Assembly: GCA_937974825.1 (NCBI GenBank)
Contig: CALJVD010000117.1
Coordinates: forward strand, 1 to 64,000
Length of the DNA stretch: 64,000 bases
Source: an uncultured Oceanospirillaceae bacterium
GTDB taxonomy: Bacteria > Pseudomonadota > Gammaproteobacteria > Pseudomonadales > Oceanobacteraceae
Reading direction: 5' to 3'
Translations under genes and position numbers: made by a program
Notes under the pieces: generated by a model
Database searches by the model: none
The model's input: only the letters and a program-made list of their open reading frames with translations
What the model was told of the DNA's origin: nothing
In this document: in pieces, positions 43,927 to 52,498 of the stretch
Position numbering within the stretch: position 1 is the first letter of the stretch
How the letters are laid out: every line of letters begins with the position of its first letter

Positions 43927-44865
43927 ATGGCCAAACGTAAAAAAGGTCGTGCAGTTAATGGCATCATAGTCGTTAATAAGCCGATTGGATTGTCTTCAAA
44001 TCAGGTGCTGCAACGTGTAAAACGTTTGTTTAATGCTCAAAAAGCAGGGCACACAGGTGCTTTAGACCCTTTAGCAACAGGTGTATTACCTATTTGTTTA
44101 GGCGAGGCTACTAAGCTTTCACAAGTCCTACTCGATGCTGATAAAGCCTATCGCACTACAGCTACCCTTGGTGAAATACGTACCACAGGAGATGCCGAGG
44201 GCGAAGTTGTTCAGCAGTTTCCTGTACCTGAAATAGCAACCGAGCAGCTTGCTGATGTATTAGAGCAGTTTCGTGGTGAGGTTGAACAAATACCTCCTAT
44301 GTTTTCAGCCCTAAAGCTTAATGGTAAGCCACTATATGAACTCGCTAGAACGGGCTTGAGTACAGAAGAAATGCAGGCGGTTGCAGAAAAAAAACGTCGC
44401 ATTATTACGATTCATGAACTTTTGCTTGAAGACCAACGGCCCACAGAATTAGATTTATTTGTCTGTTGCTCTAAAGGTACGTACATCAGAACATTGGTTG
44501 AAGATATTGGTCAAGCTTTGAACTGCGGTGCTTATGTGAGCATGTTGCATCGCACAGCTTGTGGTCCTTTTAGTAGTGAGCAAATGCTCACTCTAGAAGA
44601 ACTAGAGCAGCACCTTGAAGCCGGTACGCTTGATGACCAACTGATGCCGGTTGAAAGTGCGGTGCCACATTGGCCTCAAGTAAAATTAGACCCAGAAGAA
44701 GCCAATAAGATGCTCTTAGGTCAGGCAGTAAATACTAGCCTAGAAGACCAACCTTGGGTACAATTATGGGCTTTTAACGAAACTGTCCAACAAATGTTTG
44801 GAATAGGTCGTATAGAAAGTGGATACGTTAAAGCGCAAAGACTGTTCCAGTTACCCCCTTTTTAG
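43927..44865 (+). CDS. truB: tRNA pseudouridine(55) synthase
   Basis: TruB makes pseudouridine 55 in the T-loop of tRNAs. The 312-residue protein has the catalytic Asp in GHTGALDPLATGVLPICLGEATK (about Asp47), AYRTTATLGEIRTTGDAEG, and the RNA-binding KGTYIRTLVEDIG. The C-terminal PUA-like domain covers about 250-310. Confidence 0.96.
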   Translation: MAKRKKGRAVNGIIVVNKPIGLSSNQVLQRVKRLFNAQKAGHTGALDPLATGVLPICLGEATKLSQVLLDADKAYRTTATLGEIRTTGDAEGEVVQQFPVPEIATEQLADVLEQFRGEVEQIPPMFSALKLNGKPLYELARTGLSTEEMQAVAEKKRRIITIHELLLEDQRPTELDLFVCCSKGTYIRTLVEDIGQALNCGAYVSMLHRTACGPFSSEQMLTLEELEQHLEAGTLDDQLMPVESAVPHWPQVKLDPEEANKMLLGQAVNTSLEDQPWVQLWAFNETVQQMFGIGRIESGYVKAQRLFQLPPF

Positions 44866-44939
44866 ATTCACTTTCAACTTACTTTCAGTCAAGTTGAGCT
44901 GCAAAGCTGACTTTTCTGTGGGTTACCCATCGTACTGTT

Positions 44940-44984
44940 AATGTGCACGGTGCCGATGGTTTTATTAGCGCACATTCATTGGAG
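44940..44984 (+). promoter_or_regulatory. Candidate S15 translational operator
   Basis: AATGTGC (44940-44946) pairs perfectly with GCACATT (44970-44976), ending four bases before the GGAG ribosome site of rpsO (44981-44984). Upstream, TCAACTT/AAGTTGA (44874-44897) forms another stem. In E. coli S15 represses its own mRNA by trapping the ribosome at a pseudoknot at this place. Here the similarity is positional and structural only. Confidence 0.45.
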
Positions 44985-44992
44985 AAAGAAAG

Positions 44993-45262
44993 ATGGCATT
45001 ATCTGCTGCTAAAAAAGCTGAAATTGTTAAAGAGTACCAAATTGCTGAAGGCGATACTGGCTCACCAGAAGTTCAAGTAGCTTTGTTAACCTACAACATC
45101 AAAGGTTTACAATCTCACTTTAAAGAACACGGTAAAGATCACCACTCACGTCGTGGTTTAATCCGTATGGTAAACCAACGCCGTAAGTTGTTAGACTACT
45201 TAAAAGGCAAAGACTTAGGTCGCTACGCTACCCTAATCGGTCGCTTAGGCTTACGTCGCTAG
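44993..45262 (+). CDS. rpsO: 30S ribosomal protein S15
   Basis: S15 is a primary 16S rRNA-binding protein at the platform of the 30S subunit. The 89 residues are highly conserved: GDTGSPEVQVALLTYNI, LQSHFKEHGKDHHSRRGL and LLDYLKGKD. GGAGAAAGAAAG precedes the ATG. The rpsO-pnp order is conserved. Confidence 0.98.
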   Translation: MALSAAKKAEIVKEYQIAEGDTGSPEVQVALLTYNIKGLQSHFKEHGKDHHSRRGLIRMVNQRRKLLDYLKGKDLGRYATLIGRLGLRR

Positions 45263-45272
45263 AAAGAAAAAC

Positions 45273-45295
45273 GGGGCCCTACGGGGCCTTTGTTA
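45273..45295 (+). terminator. Hairpin after rpsO
   Basis: GGCCC/GGGCC closed by a TACG tetraloop (45275-45288), extended by G-U pairs, with a weak T run (TTTGTT). Read-through into pnp is likely, as in other rpsO-pnp operons. Confidence 0.55.
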
Positions 45296-45373
45296 TATAT
45301 TATAAAACCTGCTTATGCGTTAAGACGTTATAACAGACTGTGGTGCCAACCCCACACATAAGCTTTGTGGTGG

Positions 45374-45418
45374 TGCTTCTACATATAGGCTTTACTAAAG
45401 AACTTATATGTAGAAGTA
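45374..45418 (+). promoter_or_regulatory. pnp: Long hairpin in the pnp leader (probable RNase III site)
   Basis: CTTCTACATATA (45376-45387) pairs perfectly with TATATGTAGAAG (45405-45416), extended by two further pairs to 14 bp, about 40 bases upstream of the pnp start. In E. coli a long leader hairpin is cut by RNase III so that PNPase can degrade it and repress its own synthesis. The analogous position suggests the same here. Confidence 0.65.
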
Positions 45419-45457
45419 CCGACAGTCAGCAGGCAACATTACATAAAAGGAAATACC

Positions 45458-47566
45458 ATGAGTAACTTACCTGTTGCACATACTAAAACATTCGAATTCG
45501 GTGGAAAGACCGTTACATTAGAAACGGGTCGTATTGCCCGTCAAGCCGACGGCGCCGTGTTAGCCACTATTGGTGATACTCAAGTATTAGCAACTGTTGT
45601 GGCAGCTAAGAGTACGAAAGAAGGTCAAGACTTCTTCCCGTTATCAGTACATTATCAAGAAAAAATGTATGCGACTGGCCGTATTCCAGGCGGATACTTA
45701 AAGCGTGAAGGTCGTCCTTCAGAGAAAGAAACACTTACTTCACGTTTAATCGACCGTCCTATTCGTCCATTATTCCCAGACGGTTTCATGAACGAAGTTC
45801 AGGTTATCTTAACCGTTATGTCTGCCGACAAAGTTAACGACCCAGATATCTGTGCAATGATTGCTACTTCAGCAGCACTAAGTATTTCTGGTGTACCATT
45901 TAATGGTCCTATTGGTGCAGCACGTGTTGGCTTCACAGATGATGGTGGTTATAGCCTAAACCCAACGTACCAAGAGCTAGAAACCTCATTGTTAAACATG
46001 GTGGTTGCTGGTACTAAAGATGCGGTTCTTATGGTTGAGTCAGAAGCTGACGAACTGACCGAAGATGAAATGCTAGGCGGTGTGTTGTTCGCTCACAAAG
46101 CATTCCAGTCGGTTATTACTGCTATTGCAGAGTGGAAAGAAGAGCTAGGCGTTCAGAACTGGGAATGGACTGCTCCTGAAAGCGATAAAGCTTTATACGA
46201 AGCAGTTAAAGCAGAAACGGCAGAAGCGATCAGCGCAGCTTACACAATTTCAGACAAGCAAGAGCGTTATAACCAGCTGAATGAAATTACCGCTAATGCT
46301 GTTGAAAAACTAGCAGCGACTGAAGAAAAAGAAGGCTTCGACGAAGGTGATATCAAAGACACCATCGAAGAACTTAAATATGAAATTGTTCGCCAACAAA
46401 TTATTGATGGTAAACCACGTATCGATGGCCGTGACAACGACACCGTGCGTGCGCTAACCATTGAAACTGGCGTGCTATCTAAAGCACACGGTTCTGCAAT
46501 TTTCACCCGTGGTGAAACCCAAGCAATCGTTGCAACCACTCTAGGTTCGGCACGTGATGCGCAAATGGTTGACTTCCTTCATGGTATGACTGAAGACCCA
46601 TTCCTGTTCCACTATAACTTCCCTCCATTCTCTGTTGGTGAAACGGGTCGTTTAGGTACACCTGGTCGTCGTGAAATTGGTCACGGTCGTTTAGCACGCC
46701 GTGGTATTCAATCAATGATGCCAACATTAGAAGAGTTCCCATACACCATTCGTGTTGTATCAGAAATTACTGAATCTAACGGTTCTTCTTCAATGGCCTC
46801 TGTATGTGGTGCTTCATTAGCATTAATGGATGCCGGTGTTCCAATCAAAGCTCCAGTTGCTGGTATCGCTATGGGTCTGGTTAAAGAAGGTGATAAGTTT
46901 GCCGTTTTAACCGACATTTTAGGTGATGAAGACCACCTAGGTGATATGGACTTTAAAGTAGCCGGTACCGATGAAGGTATCACTGCTTTACAAATGGATA
47001 TCAAGATCGAAGGTATCACTGAAGAGATTATGGAAATTGCTTTAGGCAAAGCGAAAACTGCTCGCTTTACCATTCTTGAGCAAATGAATGCTGTACTACC
47101 AGAAGCACGTAAAGAGCTGTCTGCAAGTGCACCTACTATTACTACGGTTAAAATTGATTCAGATAAGATCCGTGACATTATTGGTAAAGGCGGTGCAACT
47201 ATCCGTGACATTACCGATAAGTCTGGCGCTTCAATTGATATTAACGACAACGGCGAAATCAAAATCTTTGCTTCTGATAAAGCAGCAAGTGATATCGCTC
47301 TAGATATGATCGCAGCCATTACCGCCGAAGTTGAAGTAGGTACTACTTACACTGGTACAGTCAGCAAAGTTGTAGACTTTGGTGCCTTTATTACTGTTCT
47401 ACCTGGTAAAGACGGTTTACTGCACATTTCACAAATCAGTGAAGAGCGTGTTGAAAACGTTGCAGACTACCTGAAAGAAGGTCAAATGGTTAACGTTCAC
47501 GTTGCCGATGTTGATCCTAAAGGTCGTATCAAGCTAACGATGAAAGGCATTGAACAGCCTGCGTAA
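45458..47566 (+). CDS. pnp: Polyribonucleotide nucleotidyltransferase (PNPase)
   Basis: A phosphorolytic 3'-5' exoribonuclease and degradosome component. The 702 residues contain RNase PH domain 1, an all-alpha linker (about 235-310), RNase PH domain 2 (LPYTIRVVSEITESNGSSSMASVCG-type signature, about 425-450), a KH domain (IRDIIGKGGATIRDITDKSG) and an S1 domain (GTVSKVVDFGAFITVLPGKDGLLHISQ). AAAAGGAAA precedes the ATG. The leader hairpin suggests autoregulation. Confidence 0.97.
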   Translation: MSNLPVAHTKTFEFGGKTVTLETGRIARQADGAVLATIGDTQVLATVVAAKSTKEGQDFFPLSVHYQEKMYATGRIPGGYLKREGRPSEKETLTSRLIDRPIRPLFPDGFMNEVQVILTVMSADKVNDPDICAMIATSAALSISGVPFNGPIGAARVGFTDDGGYSLNPTYQELETSLLNMVVAGTKDAVLMVESEADELTEDEMLGGVLFAHKAFQSVITAIAEWKEELGVQNWEWTAPESDKALYEAVKAETAEAISAAYTISDKQERYNQLNEITANAVEKLAATEEKEGFDEGDIKDTIEELKYEIVRQQIIDGKPRIDGRDNDTVRALTIETGVLSKAHGSAIFTRGETQAIVATTLGSARDAQMVDFLHGMTEDPFLFHYNFPPFSVGETGRLGTPGRREIGHGRLARRGIQSMMPTLEEFPYTIRVVSEITESNGSSSMASVCGASLALMDAGVPIKAPVAGIAMGLVKEGDKFAVLTDILGDEDHLGDMDFKVAGTDEGITALQMDIKIEGITEEIMEIALGKAKTARFTILEQMNAVLPEARKELSASAPTITTVKIDSDKIRDIIGKGGATIRDITDKSGASIDINDNGEIKIFASDKAASDIALDMIAAITAEVEVGTTYTGTVSKVVDFGAFITVLPGKDGLLHISQISEERVENVADYLKEGQMVNVHVADVDPKGRIKLTMKGIEQPA

Positions 47567-47607
47567 TTGACTGTTTGATTTTATTATCAGACATTAAATG
47601 TCATAGT

Positions 47608-47635
47608 AAAGGCGCTCTTAGGGGCGCCTTTTTTT
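47608..47635 (+). terminator. Terminator after pnp
   Basis: AAAGGCGC and GCGCCTTT pair across an 8-base loop and run into a stretch of seven or more T. It closes the rimP-pnp cluster. Confidence 0.88.
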
Positions 47636-47658
47636 ATGTGTAGAAATGAGGAGATAAA

Positions 47659-48468
47659 ATGAGTAGTTATATTCCACCTAAGGTTTGGAAGTGGCAGCAA
47701 GAAAGTGGCGGTAAATTTGCCAGCATTAATCGTCCGATTGCTGGTGCTACGCATGAAAAAGAGCTTTCTATTGGTAAGCACCCATTGCAGTTATACTCGC
47801 TTGCTACACCTAATGGCCAAAAAGTAACTATTATGCTTGAAGAGCTTCTGGCATTAGGTATTAAAGAAGCCGAATACGATGCTTGGTTAATTAATATCAT
47901 GGAAGGTGATCAATTTGGCTCCGATTTTGTAGAGATTAACCCAAACTCTAAAATTCCTGCATTAATGGATCATAGCGTTAATCCTCCACAGCGCGTATTT
48001 GAATCGGGCGCTATTCTTTTATACTTGTCAGAAAAGTTTAATGCCCTTATTCCTAAAGACCCTAGTCTACGTACAGAGTGTTTAAGCTGGTTATTCTGGC
48101 AAATGGGCAGCGCACCTATATTAGGCGGTGGCTTCGGACACTTTTACGCCTACGCGCCTGAAAAATACGAATACCCCATTAACCGTTACACCATGGAAGT
48201 AAAACGCCAGCTCGATGTGCTTGACCGTCACCTAGCAAACAATGAGTTTATTTGTGGTGATGAGTACAGCATTGCCGATATCGCTATTTTCCCTTGGTAT
48301 GGTGGCGTGGTGCTCAACCAAGTCTACGGTGCAGCGGAATTTTTAGAAGCAGAGTCCTATACCCACGTACAACGCTGGGCGAAACAACTAGATGCACGTC
48401 CAGCTGTGCAACTGGGTCGTAGAATTAATGGAATGATGGGAGATGATGCTATACCAGAGCGACATTAA
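47659..48468 (+). CDS. yghU: Glutathione S-transferase family protein, YghU type
   Basis: A 269-residue nu-class glutathione transferase. E. coli YghU binds glutathione and has disulfide-bond reductase activity. The N-terminal part INRPIAGATHEKELSIGKHPLQLYSLATPNGQKVTIMLEELLALG and the NPNSKIPALMDH and ESGAILLYLSEK segments of the thioredoxin-like domain match YghU closely. The helical C-terminal domain has GGGFGHFYAYAPEKYEY and DEYSIADIAIFPW. It is a single gene after the pnp terminator. Confidence 0.92.
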   Translation: MSSYIPPKVWKWQQESGGKFASINRPIAGATHEKELSIGKHPLQLYSLATPNGQKVTIMLEELLALGIKEAEYDAWLINIMEGDQFGSDFVEINPNSKIPALMDHSVNPPQRVFESGAILLYLSEKFNALIPKDPSLRTECLSWLFWQMGSAPILGGGFGHFYAYAPEKYEYPINRYTMEVKRQLDVLDRHLANNEFICGDEYSIADIAIFPWYGGVVLNQVYGAAEFLEAESYTHVQRWAKQLDARPAVQLGRRINGMMGDDAIPERH

Positions 48469-48545
48469 AAGAATTCACTATGCCTTAACAAATCGATGTA
48501 AAGATAGTTAAGGCTTCGTTAGAAAGTCACACATCGTATGTAGCA

Positions 48546-48575
48546 TTGACAAAAAACCTGTGCTATTTTTAGAAA
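48546..48575 (+). promoter_or_regulatory. Predicted promoter of the lipoprotein/outer-membrane pair
   Basis: A perfect TTGACA (48546-48551) is followed after 18 bases by TAGAAA (48570-48575). The leader would be about 95 bases long. The decamer CGATGTAAAG occurs twice nearby (from 48493 and 48577). Confidence 0.45.
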
Positions 48576-48677
48576 ACGATGTAAAGCCCATGGATAGAGC
48601 AGTACCTAAGGCGTTTAATGCTTAGCCAAATTTGCAGCAAGACTGACTGCACTTAAAATAATGAGAAGGAGCTTCTT

Positions 48678-49733
48678 ATGCATAAATCATTTAAATACCT
48701 TATCCCCGCCTTTATGGCGTTCACGCTTGCCGCTTGTGGCGGAAGCAGCAGTAGTAAATCCGAGTCTGCAGATTACTCAGGTAAAACTAGCCCAGCTAGC
48801 TTCGACTCTCTTAATGAAGACCAAAAACAAGCTGTTGGTAAAGATTCCGCTACAGTGATCTATGAAGCTGCAAACTTCAGCGATGCCGATGGCATGATTG
48901 GAGACTTTCCCTCTGCTGCAGAGGTTCAGTCTGGCTCAGCGCTTCAAGACAAAGCTAAGAGCATACTTACTGAAGCGTTCGCTAAAGCTAAACAAGCAAA
49001 AGCACAAGATTCAACATTATCGCAGTTGCCCGTTGCAGCTACAGAAATTCATAATGAAAAGTGCTCAGATGGCGGAACGACTTCAATAACGATGGATTTT
49101 AATGAGAACACTAATTCCTCAGTTATAACGCTTACAGATAAAAACTGTAAGGAAGTAGACTTTGATGATTCCTATTACCTAACTAACGGCACAGTGGTTA
49201 TAACTTCTGTTTATTCTGAAACGGCAGGCAAGGTGCGTATTGAATTTAAAAACTTTACCGACGAAGAGTTTTATGATGGTAAGAAAGAAACTTCGACGAT
49301 CAATGGTTTCTACCAAGTTTCGGGTCTAAGCTTTATTGATGATGACGATGAATTATACTTGGATGGTATTGCTTATAAGGCTGAATGGAATTTATATGGC
49401 ACAATCAACGGAAAGCCAGTGTCAACAAAAGGCAGCATGAACTGCGATGTCAATGGTTGTACATTAGGTACCACAGTACAAACAGAAGACGGCAAAGTCT
49501 ATAAAGTTGAAGACTTTAGAGTAACCACTAAAACCAATGGTGAGCCAAATACGATTGAAGGTAAAATCTACCATCCTGACCATGGTTACTATAACTTTAC
49601 TGCCAGCATCGAAGAGATGTGTTATGACGATGAAAAATCACCTTTTATAGGTGAAGCTACCTTTACAGATGGAACCTATGAAATCAAATACACTTCATCC
49701 TCTTGTTTTGCCACACCAATTATTGATTACTAA
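48678..49733 (+). CDS. Unknown lipoprotein
   Basis: I do not recognise this 351-residue protein. It has a lipoprotein signal peptide with lipobox LAAC (Cys20) followed by the flexible GGSSSS linker. The +2 residue is Gly, which favours the outer membrane. Six further cysteines (NEKCS, KNCKE, MNCDVNGC, EMCY, SSCF) could make three disulfides. The body is rich in acidic residues and beta-strand patterns (TSITMDFNENTNSS, GTVVITSVY). An AAGGAG ribosome site precedes the ATG. The next gene starts 3 bases after its stop codon. Confidence 0.7.
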   Translation: MHKSFKYLIPAFMAFTLAACGGSSSSKSESADYSGKTSPASFDSLNEDQKQAVGKDSATVIYEAANFSDADGMIGDFPSAAEVQSGSALQDKAKSILTEAFAKAKQAKAQDSTLSQLPVAATEIHNEKCSDGGTTSITMDFNENTNSSVITLTDKNCKEVDFDDSYYLTNGTVVITSVYSETAGKVRIEFKNFTDEEFYDGKKETSTINGFYQVSGLSFIDDDDELYLDGIAYKAEWNLYGTINGKPVSTKGSMNCDVNGCTLGTTVQTEDGKVYKVEDFRVTTKTNGEPNTIEGKIYHPDHGYYNFTASIEEMCYDDEKSPFIGEATFTDGTYEIKYTSSSCFATPIIDY

Positions 49734-49736
49734 TTA

Positions 49737-50540
49737 ATGGCGATTTTTACGCATAATATAAAAGGCCGCTTTTTAAGCGGCCTTTTATTGTTATGTTGGT
49801 TCTACACAACTCAAGCGCATGAGTTGTCTTTGCTTGTGGGTGAAGAACGCTGGCTGTACCGTGAGTACAATTCAATTAAAAATGAGCTTGATCGTGAACA
49901 AGGATGGCTATCAAGTTATGAGACATCGGCAAAGTTGGATGTCACTAATAACAGTAATATTTATCTGTTATACGGCTATCAAAACGATCCTCTGCAATAC
50001 GTTGGTGCTACGCAAGAAGGCAAGAATCATGAAACTGTTACGCATGAGAGAACCCACAAGAATATAGCTACTTGGCGTATCTATCATGAGGGGTTGTATA
50101 TAGGCCTAGGAGGTGTATATCAGAGCTGGGATAGAGAAATACAAGCCAATAATGGTGTTAAGCACCTTTATGAATACTACCGTTGGTATGGCCCAGTTTT
50201 TGAGATTGGTTTCTTAAAACAATGGGATGACATTAGGGTGGATTTTACAGCGGCAGCCAGTAGTTTGAGTGGCGACTTAGTGGTCGACTTAACCCATGTT
50301 GATTTGAATAAACCAAAACTGCATCTGAAAAGTGGTTTAGGGTATGAAGCTGTTATCCAGATTAGCTATAGCCTAACCGAGCGTTGGTTGTTACATGCAA
50401 AACATCAGCAAGGTTATAGATACTTTCCAGCAACGGATTATGTGACGGATAGACGTGGCTTTAAACATATAACCCTCAACGAACCCGAAAGCAAAAACTA
50501 TTACCATGGGTTTTGGCTTGGGGTGGGCTATCAGTTTTAA
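49737..50540 (+). CDS. Probable outer-membrane beta-barrel protein of unknown function
   Basis: A 267-residue protein. Residues 1-27 form a signal peptide (n-region with Lys9 and Arg11, hydrophobic LSGLLLLCW core, cleavage after TQA). The rest alternates polar and hydrophobic residues with many aromatics (IYLLYGYQND, GLYIGLGGVYQSW, WLLHAKHQQGYRYF) and ends in FWLGVGYQF, a C-terminal Phe as in outer-membrane barrels of about 8-12 strands. No Shine-Dalgarno is seen; translation is probably coupled to the lipoprotein (TAATTAATG). An intrinsic terminator lies within its signal-peptide codons. Function unknown. Confidence 0.65.
   Translation: MAIFTHNIKGRFLSGLLLLCWFYTTQAHELSLLVGEERWLYREYNSIKNELDREQGWLSSYETSAKLDVTNNSNIYLLYGYQNDPLQYVGATQEGKNHETVTHERTHKNIATWRIYHEGLYIGLGGVYQSWDREIQANNGVKHLYEYYRWYGPVFEIGFLKQWDDIRVDFTAAASSLSGDLVVDLTHVDLNKPKLHLKSGLGYEAVIQISYSLTERWLLHAKHQQGYRYFPATDYVTDRRGFKHITLNEPESKNYYHGFWLGVGYQF
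49760..49790 (+). terminator. Intrinsic terminator embedded in signal-peptide codons
   Basis: AAAAGGCCGC (49760-49769) pairs perfectly with GCGGCCTTTT (49777-49786) across a 7-base loop, followed by ATTGTT. It starts 26 bases after the lipoprotein stop codon, where a terminator for that gene would be expected, but it lies inside the reading frame of the next protein. Confidence 0.75.
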
Positions 50541-51553
50541 GCCACTTTGCGCTCTTGTTTAAACTGATGAATAACCTGCAAAAATTCAACTAAATTTCTT
50601 TCTCTTTTTACCGCATCAAATAGCTCAGTAATTTCTGGAAAGTGTCGAGTAAAGTAAAACAGCCACTGTTTTAAGCGATCGGTTACTTGCTTGTCTTGTA
50701 AGTGTTCTAATTTAGGCACTAGGCTTAAGAATAAATCGAGTTGCTGTACCCAAGTATAGTTTTCATGTTCTATCTGGCCGTAGTGCTTTTGTATTTGTAA
50801 GCCAAGGTCAGGCATAGATACCAAGCCACGACCAATCATTAACAAATCACTACCGCTTTCTTGCATGCATTGCTCAGCATCGGCTGCTGTCCAAATTTCA
50901 CCGTTAGCCAGTACTGGTATATCAATTTTCTCTTTAATGCGGGCAATATATTCCCAGTAAGCCGGTGGTTTATAGCCTTCCGTTTTAGTGCGGGCATGCA
51001 CACATAACCATTGAATATCGGCTTCCGCTAAGGCAATGGAGTTGTCTATTGCTAGTTCTTTATCTAAAAAACCTAAGCGAATTTTAGCGCTTACAGGAAT
51101 ATGTGCGGGTACCGCTTGGCGTACTGCTTTAGCGATATCATGCAGCTGGTCAGTGTACTGAAGTAATACCGCTCCGCCTTTGCTTTTATTAACCGTTTTC
51201 GCTGGGCAGCCAAAGTTTATATCAATAGCAGGTGCGCCTAGTGCTGCTGCTTTAGCGGCATTAGCAGCCATGGCCTCTGGGTTAGAGCCTAATAATTGAA
51301 TATGTACCGGTGTTCCTGCGGCAGTACAGCCATTGTTATGCAGCTCAGGACAAAAACGGCGAAAGACTTTGGCAGGATAGACCTGGTCAATCACTCGAAT
51401 AAACTCAGTAACGCAGTGGTCTATACCACCCACGCGCGTCAATATATCACGTAGGTTGTAGTCCATTAGCCCTTCCATAGGTGCCAACGCAATATAAGGG
51501 CGCTTAGTTTGTTGGTCAAAGGGAAGTGAGCCAGTGAAAATAGAGGAGGGCAT
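50537..51553 (-). CDS. dusC: tRNA-dihydrouridine(16) synthase
   Basis: An FMN enzyme forming dihydrouridine 16 in tRNA. The 338-residue TIM barrel has LAPMEGLMDYNLRDILTRVGG, FGCPAKTVNKSKGGAVLL with the catalytic Cys (about residue 115), VHARTKTEGYKPPAYWE (DusC-type) and GRGLVSMPDL. It differs from DusB at 25648 in these segments. Its stop codon overlaps the convergent barrel gene by four bases. The binding-protein gene upstream ends 39 bases before its start. Confidence 0.93.
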   Translation of the reverse strand: MPSSIFTGSLPFDQQTKRPYIALAPMEGLMDYNLRDILTRVGGIDHCVTEFIRVIDQVYPAKVFRRFCPELHNNGCTAAGTPVHIQLLGSNPEAMAANAAKAAALGAPAIDINFGCPAKTVNKSKGGAVLLQYTDQLHDIAKAVRQAVPAHIPVSAKIRLGFLDKELAIDNSIALAEADIQWLCVHARTKTEGYKPPAYWEYIARIKEKIDIPVLANGEIWTAADAEQCMQESGSDLLMIGRGLVSMPDLGLQIQKHYGQIEHENYTWVQQLDLFLSLVPKLEHLQDKQVTDRLKQWLFYFTRHFPEITELFDAVKRERNLVEFLQVIHQFKQERKVA

Positions 51554-51592
51554 GTCAGTCTACAAATAATAAAAACAGCCTATTATATAGTG

Positions 51593-52492
51593 TTATTTAC
51601 TATCCGCAGCTTCTATTGCTCTAATTTTATTGGCCAATGCTTCAGCGTTAGGTAGGGGCATGTTTAAAGAACGGCCAACTTGCTCGTTAAAGCCAACATG
51701 AAAGTAGGGGTTGTAGTCTGCTGCTGGCCATTGGCCTGTTGTTAATCCTTGTTTTAAAACTTCGGATAAGCGTAAAGCGGTATCGTCTATATTGCTGTAG
51801 GTAGAGGCCAACGCTCCTGCTTTTAAATAAGCAGCTGAAGGCCCAATAAGAGGAATGTTCTGTCGATAAGCGCTAATTAAAATCGTTTTGATGTTTTCAG
51901 GGCTGTACAGCTCGTTGTCGTAAATACCCACAAGGGCGCTGTTGTCGCGCAGTAAAGGCACTAGAGCGTGCGCCACACTTTCACTTTCGTCGGCAAAATA
52001 AAGAGATATTTTCATTTGTCGCCAAGTTTCTATGCTGACGTCGGCAATGTTGTATTCAACAAGCTGCTGTCTGTTTTTAAACAGAATACCTATAGGTTGT
52101 TTTGCACCTAAAAGCTCAATAGCTAACAATACTTGTCTGGCTAGGGGAGGGTCTGCATAAATACTAGTTGCTAGTGATTGTTTATGCTTACTTACTTGTT
52201 TTGTACTAACTAAAATGGCAATTGTGGGTATGGAGCTCCCTGGCCATTGTGTTAGTACAGTGCTACCGACTAATACTATCGCCTTGTATTGTTCTGTATC
52301 CAGAGGGTCGACATCGACTATGGTTTTGATATCAATATCTGTGCCTAAATGTCGGTTAGTTTTGTTAACTAAAGCAATACTGTTAGGGCTGTATTCAGGA
52401 ATAACAAAAAGCACGGCGGCGTCTGCCTTTGCTGTACAAAGCAAAAGCAGTGTTAATACTGCTATTGTGAGCTTACGTGCTTCCATGCTCAT
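51593..52492 (-). CDS. Periplasmic ABC-type substrate-binding-like protein
   Basis: A 299-residue exported protein: signal peptide of about 25 residues (LTLLLLCTAKADA), then two Rossmann-like lobes resembling the ABC_sub_bind family (LFVIPEYSPNSIALV, TIAILVSTKQ, PIGILFKNRQQLVEY, LIGPSAAYLKAGALASTY). No permease or ATPase gene is nearby. It begins six bases after the TonB-receptor gene, so the two are co-transcribed. It could deliver or sense the receptor's ligand; the ligand is unknown. Confidence 0.75.
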   Translation of the reverse strand: MSMEARKLTIAVLTLLLLCTAKADAAVLFVIPEYSPNSIALVNKTNRHLGTDIDIKTIVDVDPLDTEQYKAIVLVGSTVLTQWPGSSIPTIAILVSTKQVSKHKQSLATSIYADPPLARQVLLAIELLGAKQPIGILFKNRQQLVEYNIADVSIETWRQMKISLYFADESESVAHALVPLLRDNSALVGIYDNELYSPENIKTILISAYRQNIPLIGPSAAYLKAGALASTYSNIDDTALRLSEVLKQGLTTGQWPAADYNPYFHVGFNEQVGRSLNMPLPNAEALANKIRAIEAADSK

Positions 52493-52498
52493 ACCGTT

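Noticed and set aside
46708..47319. 203-codon open frame on the minus strand inside pnp
   Set aside because: It lies antisense to a highly conserved gene, has Ser/Ile-rich low-complexity composition typical of a shadow frame, and no ribosome site.
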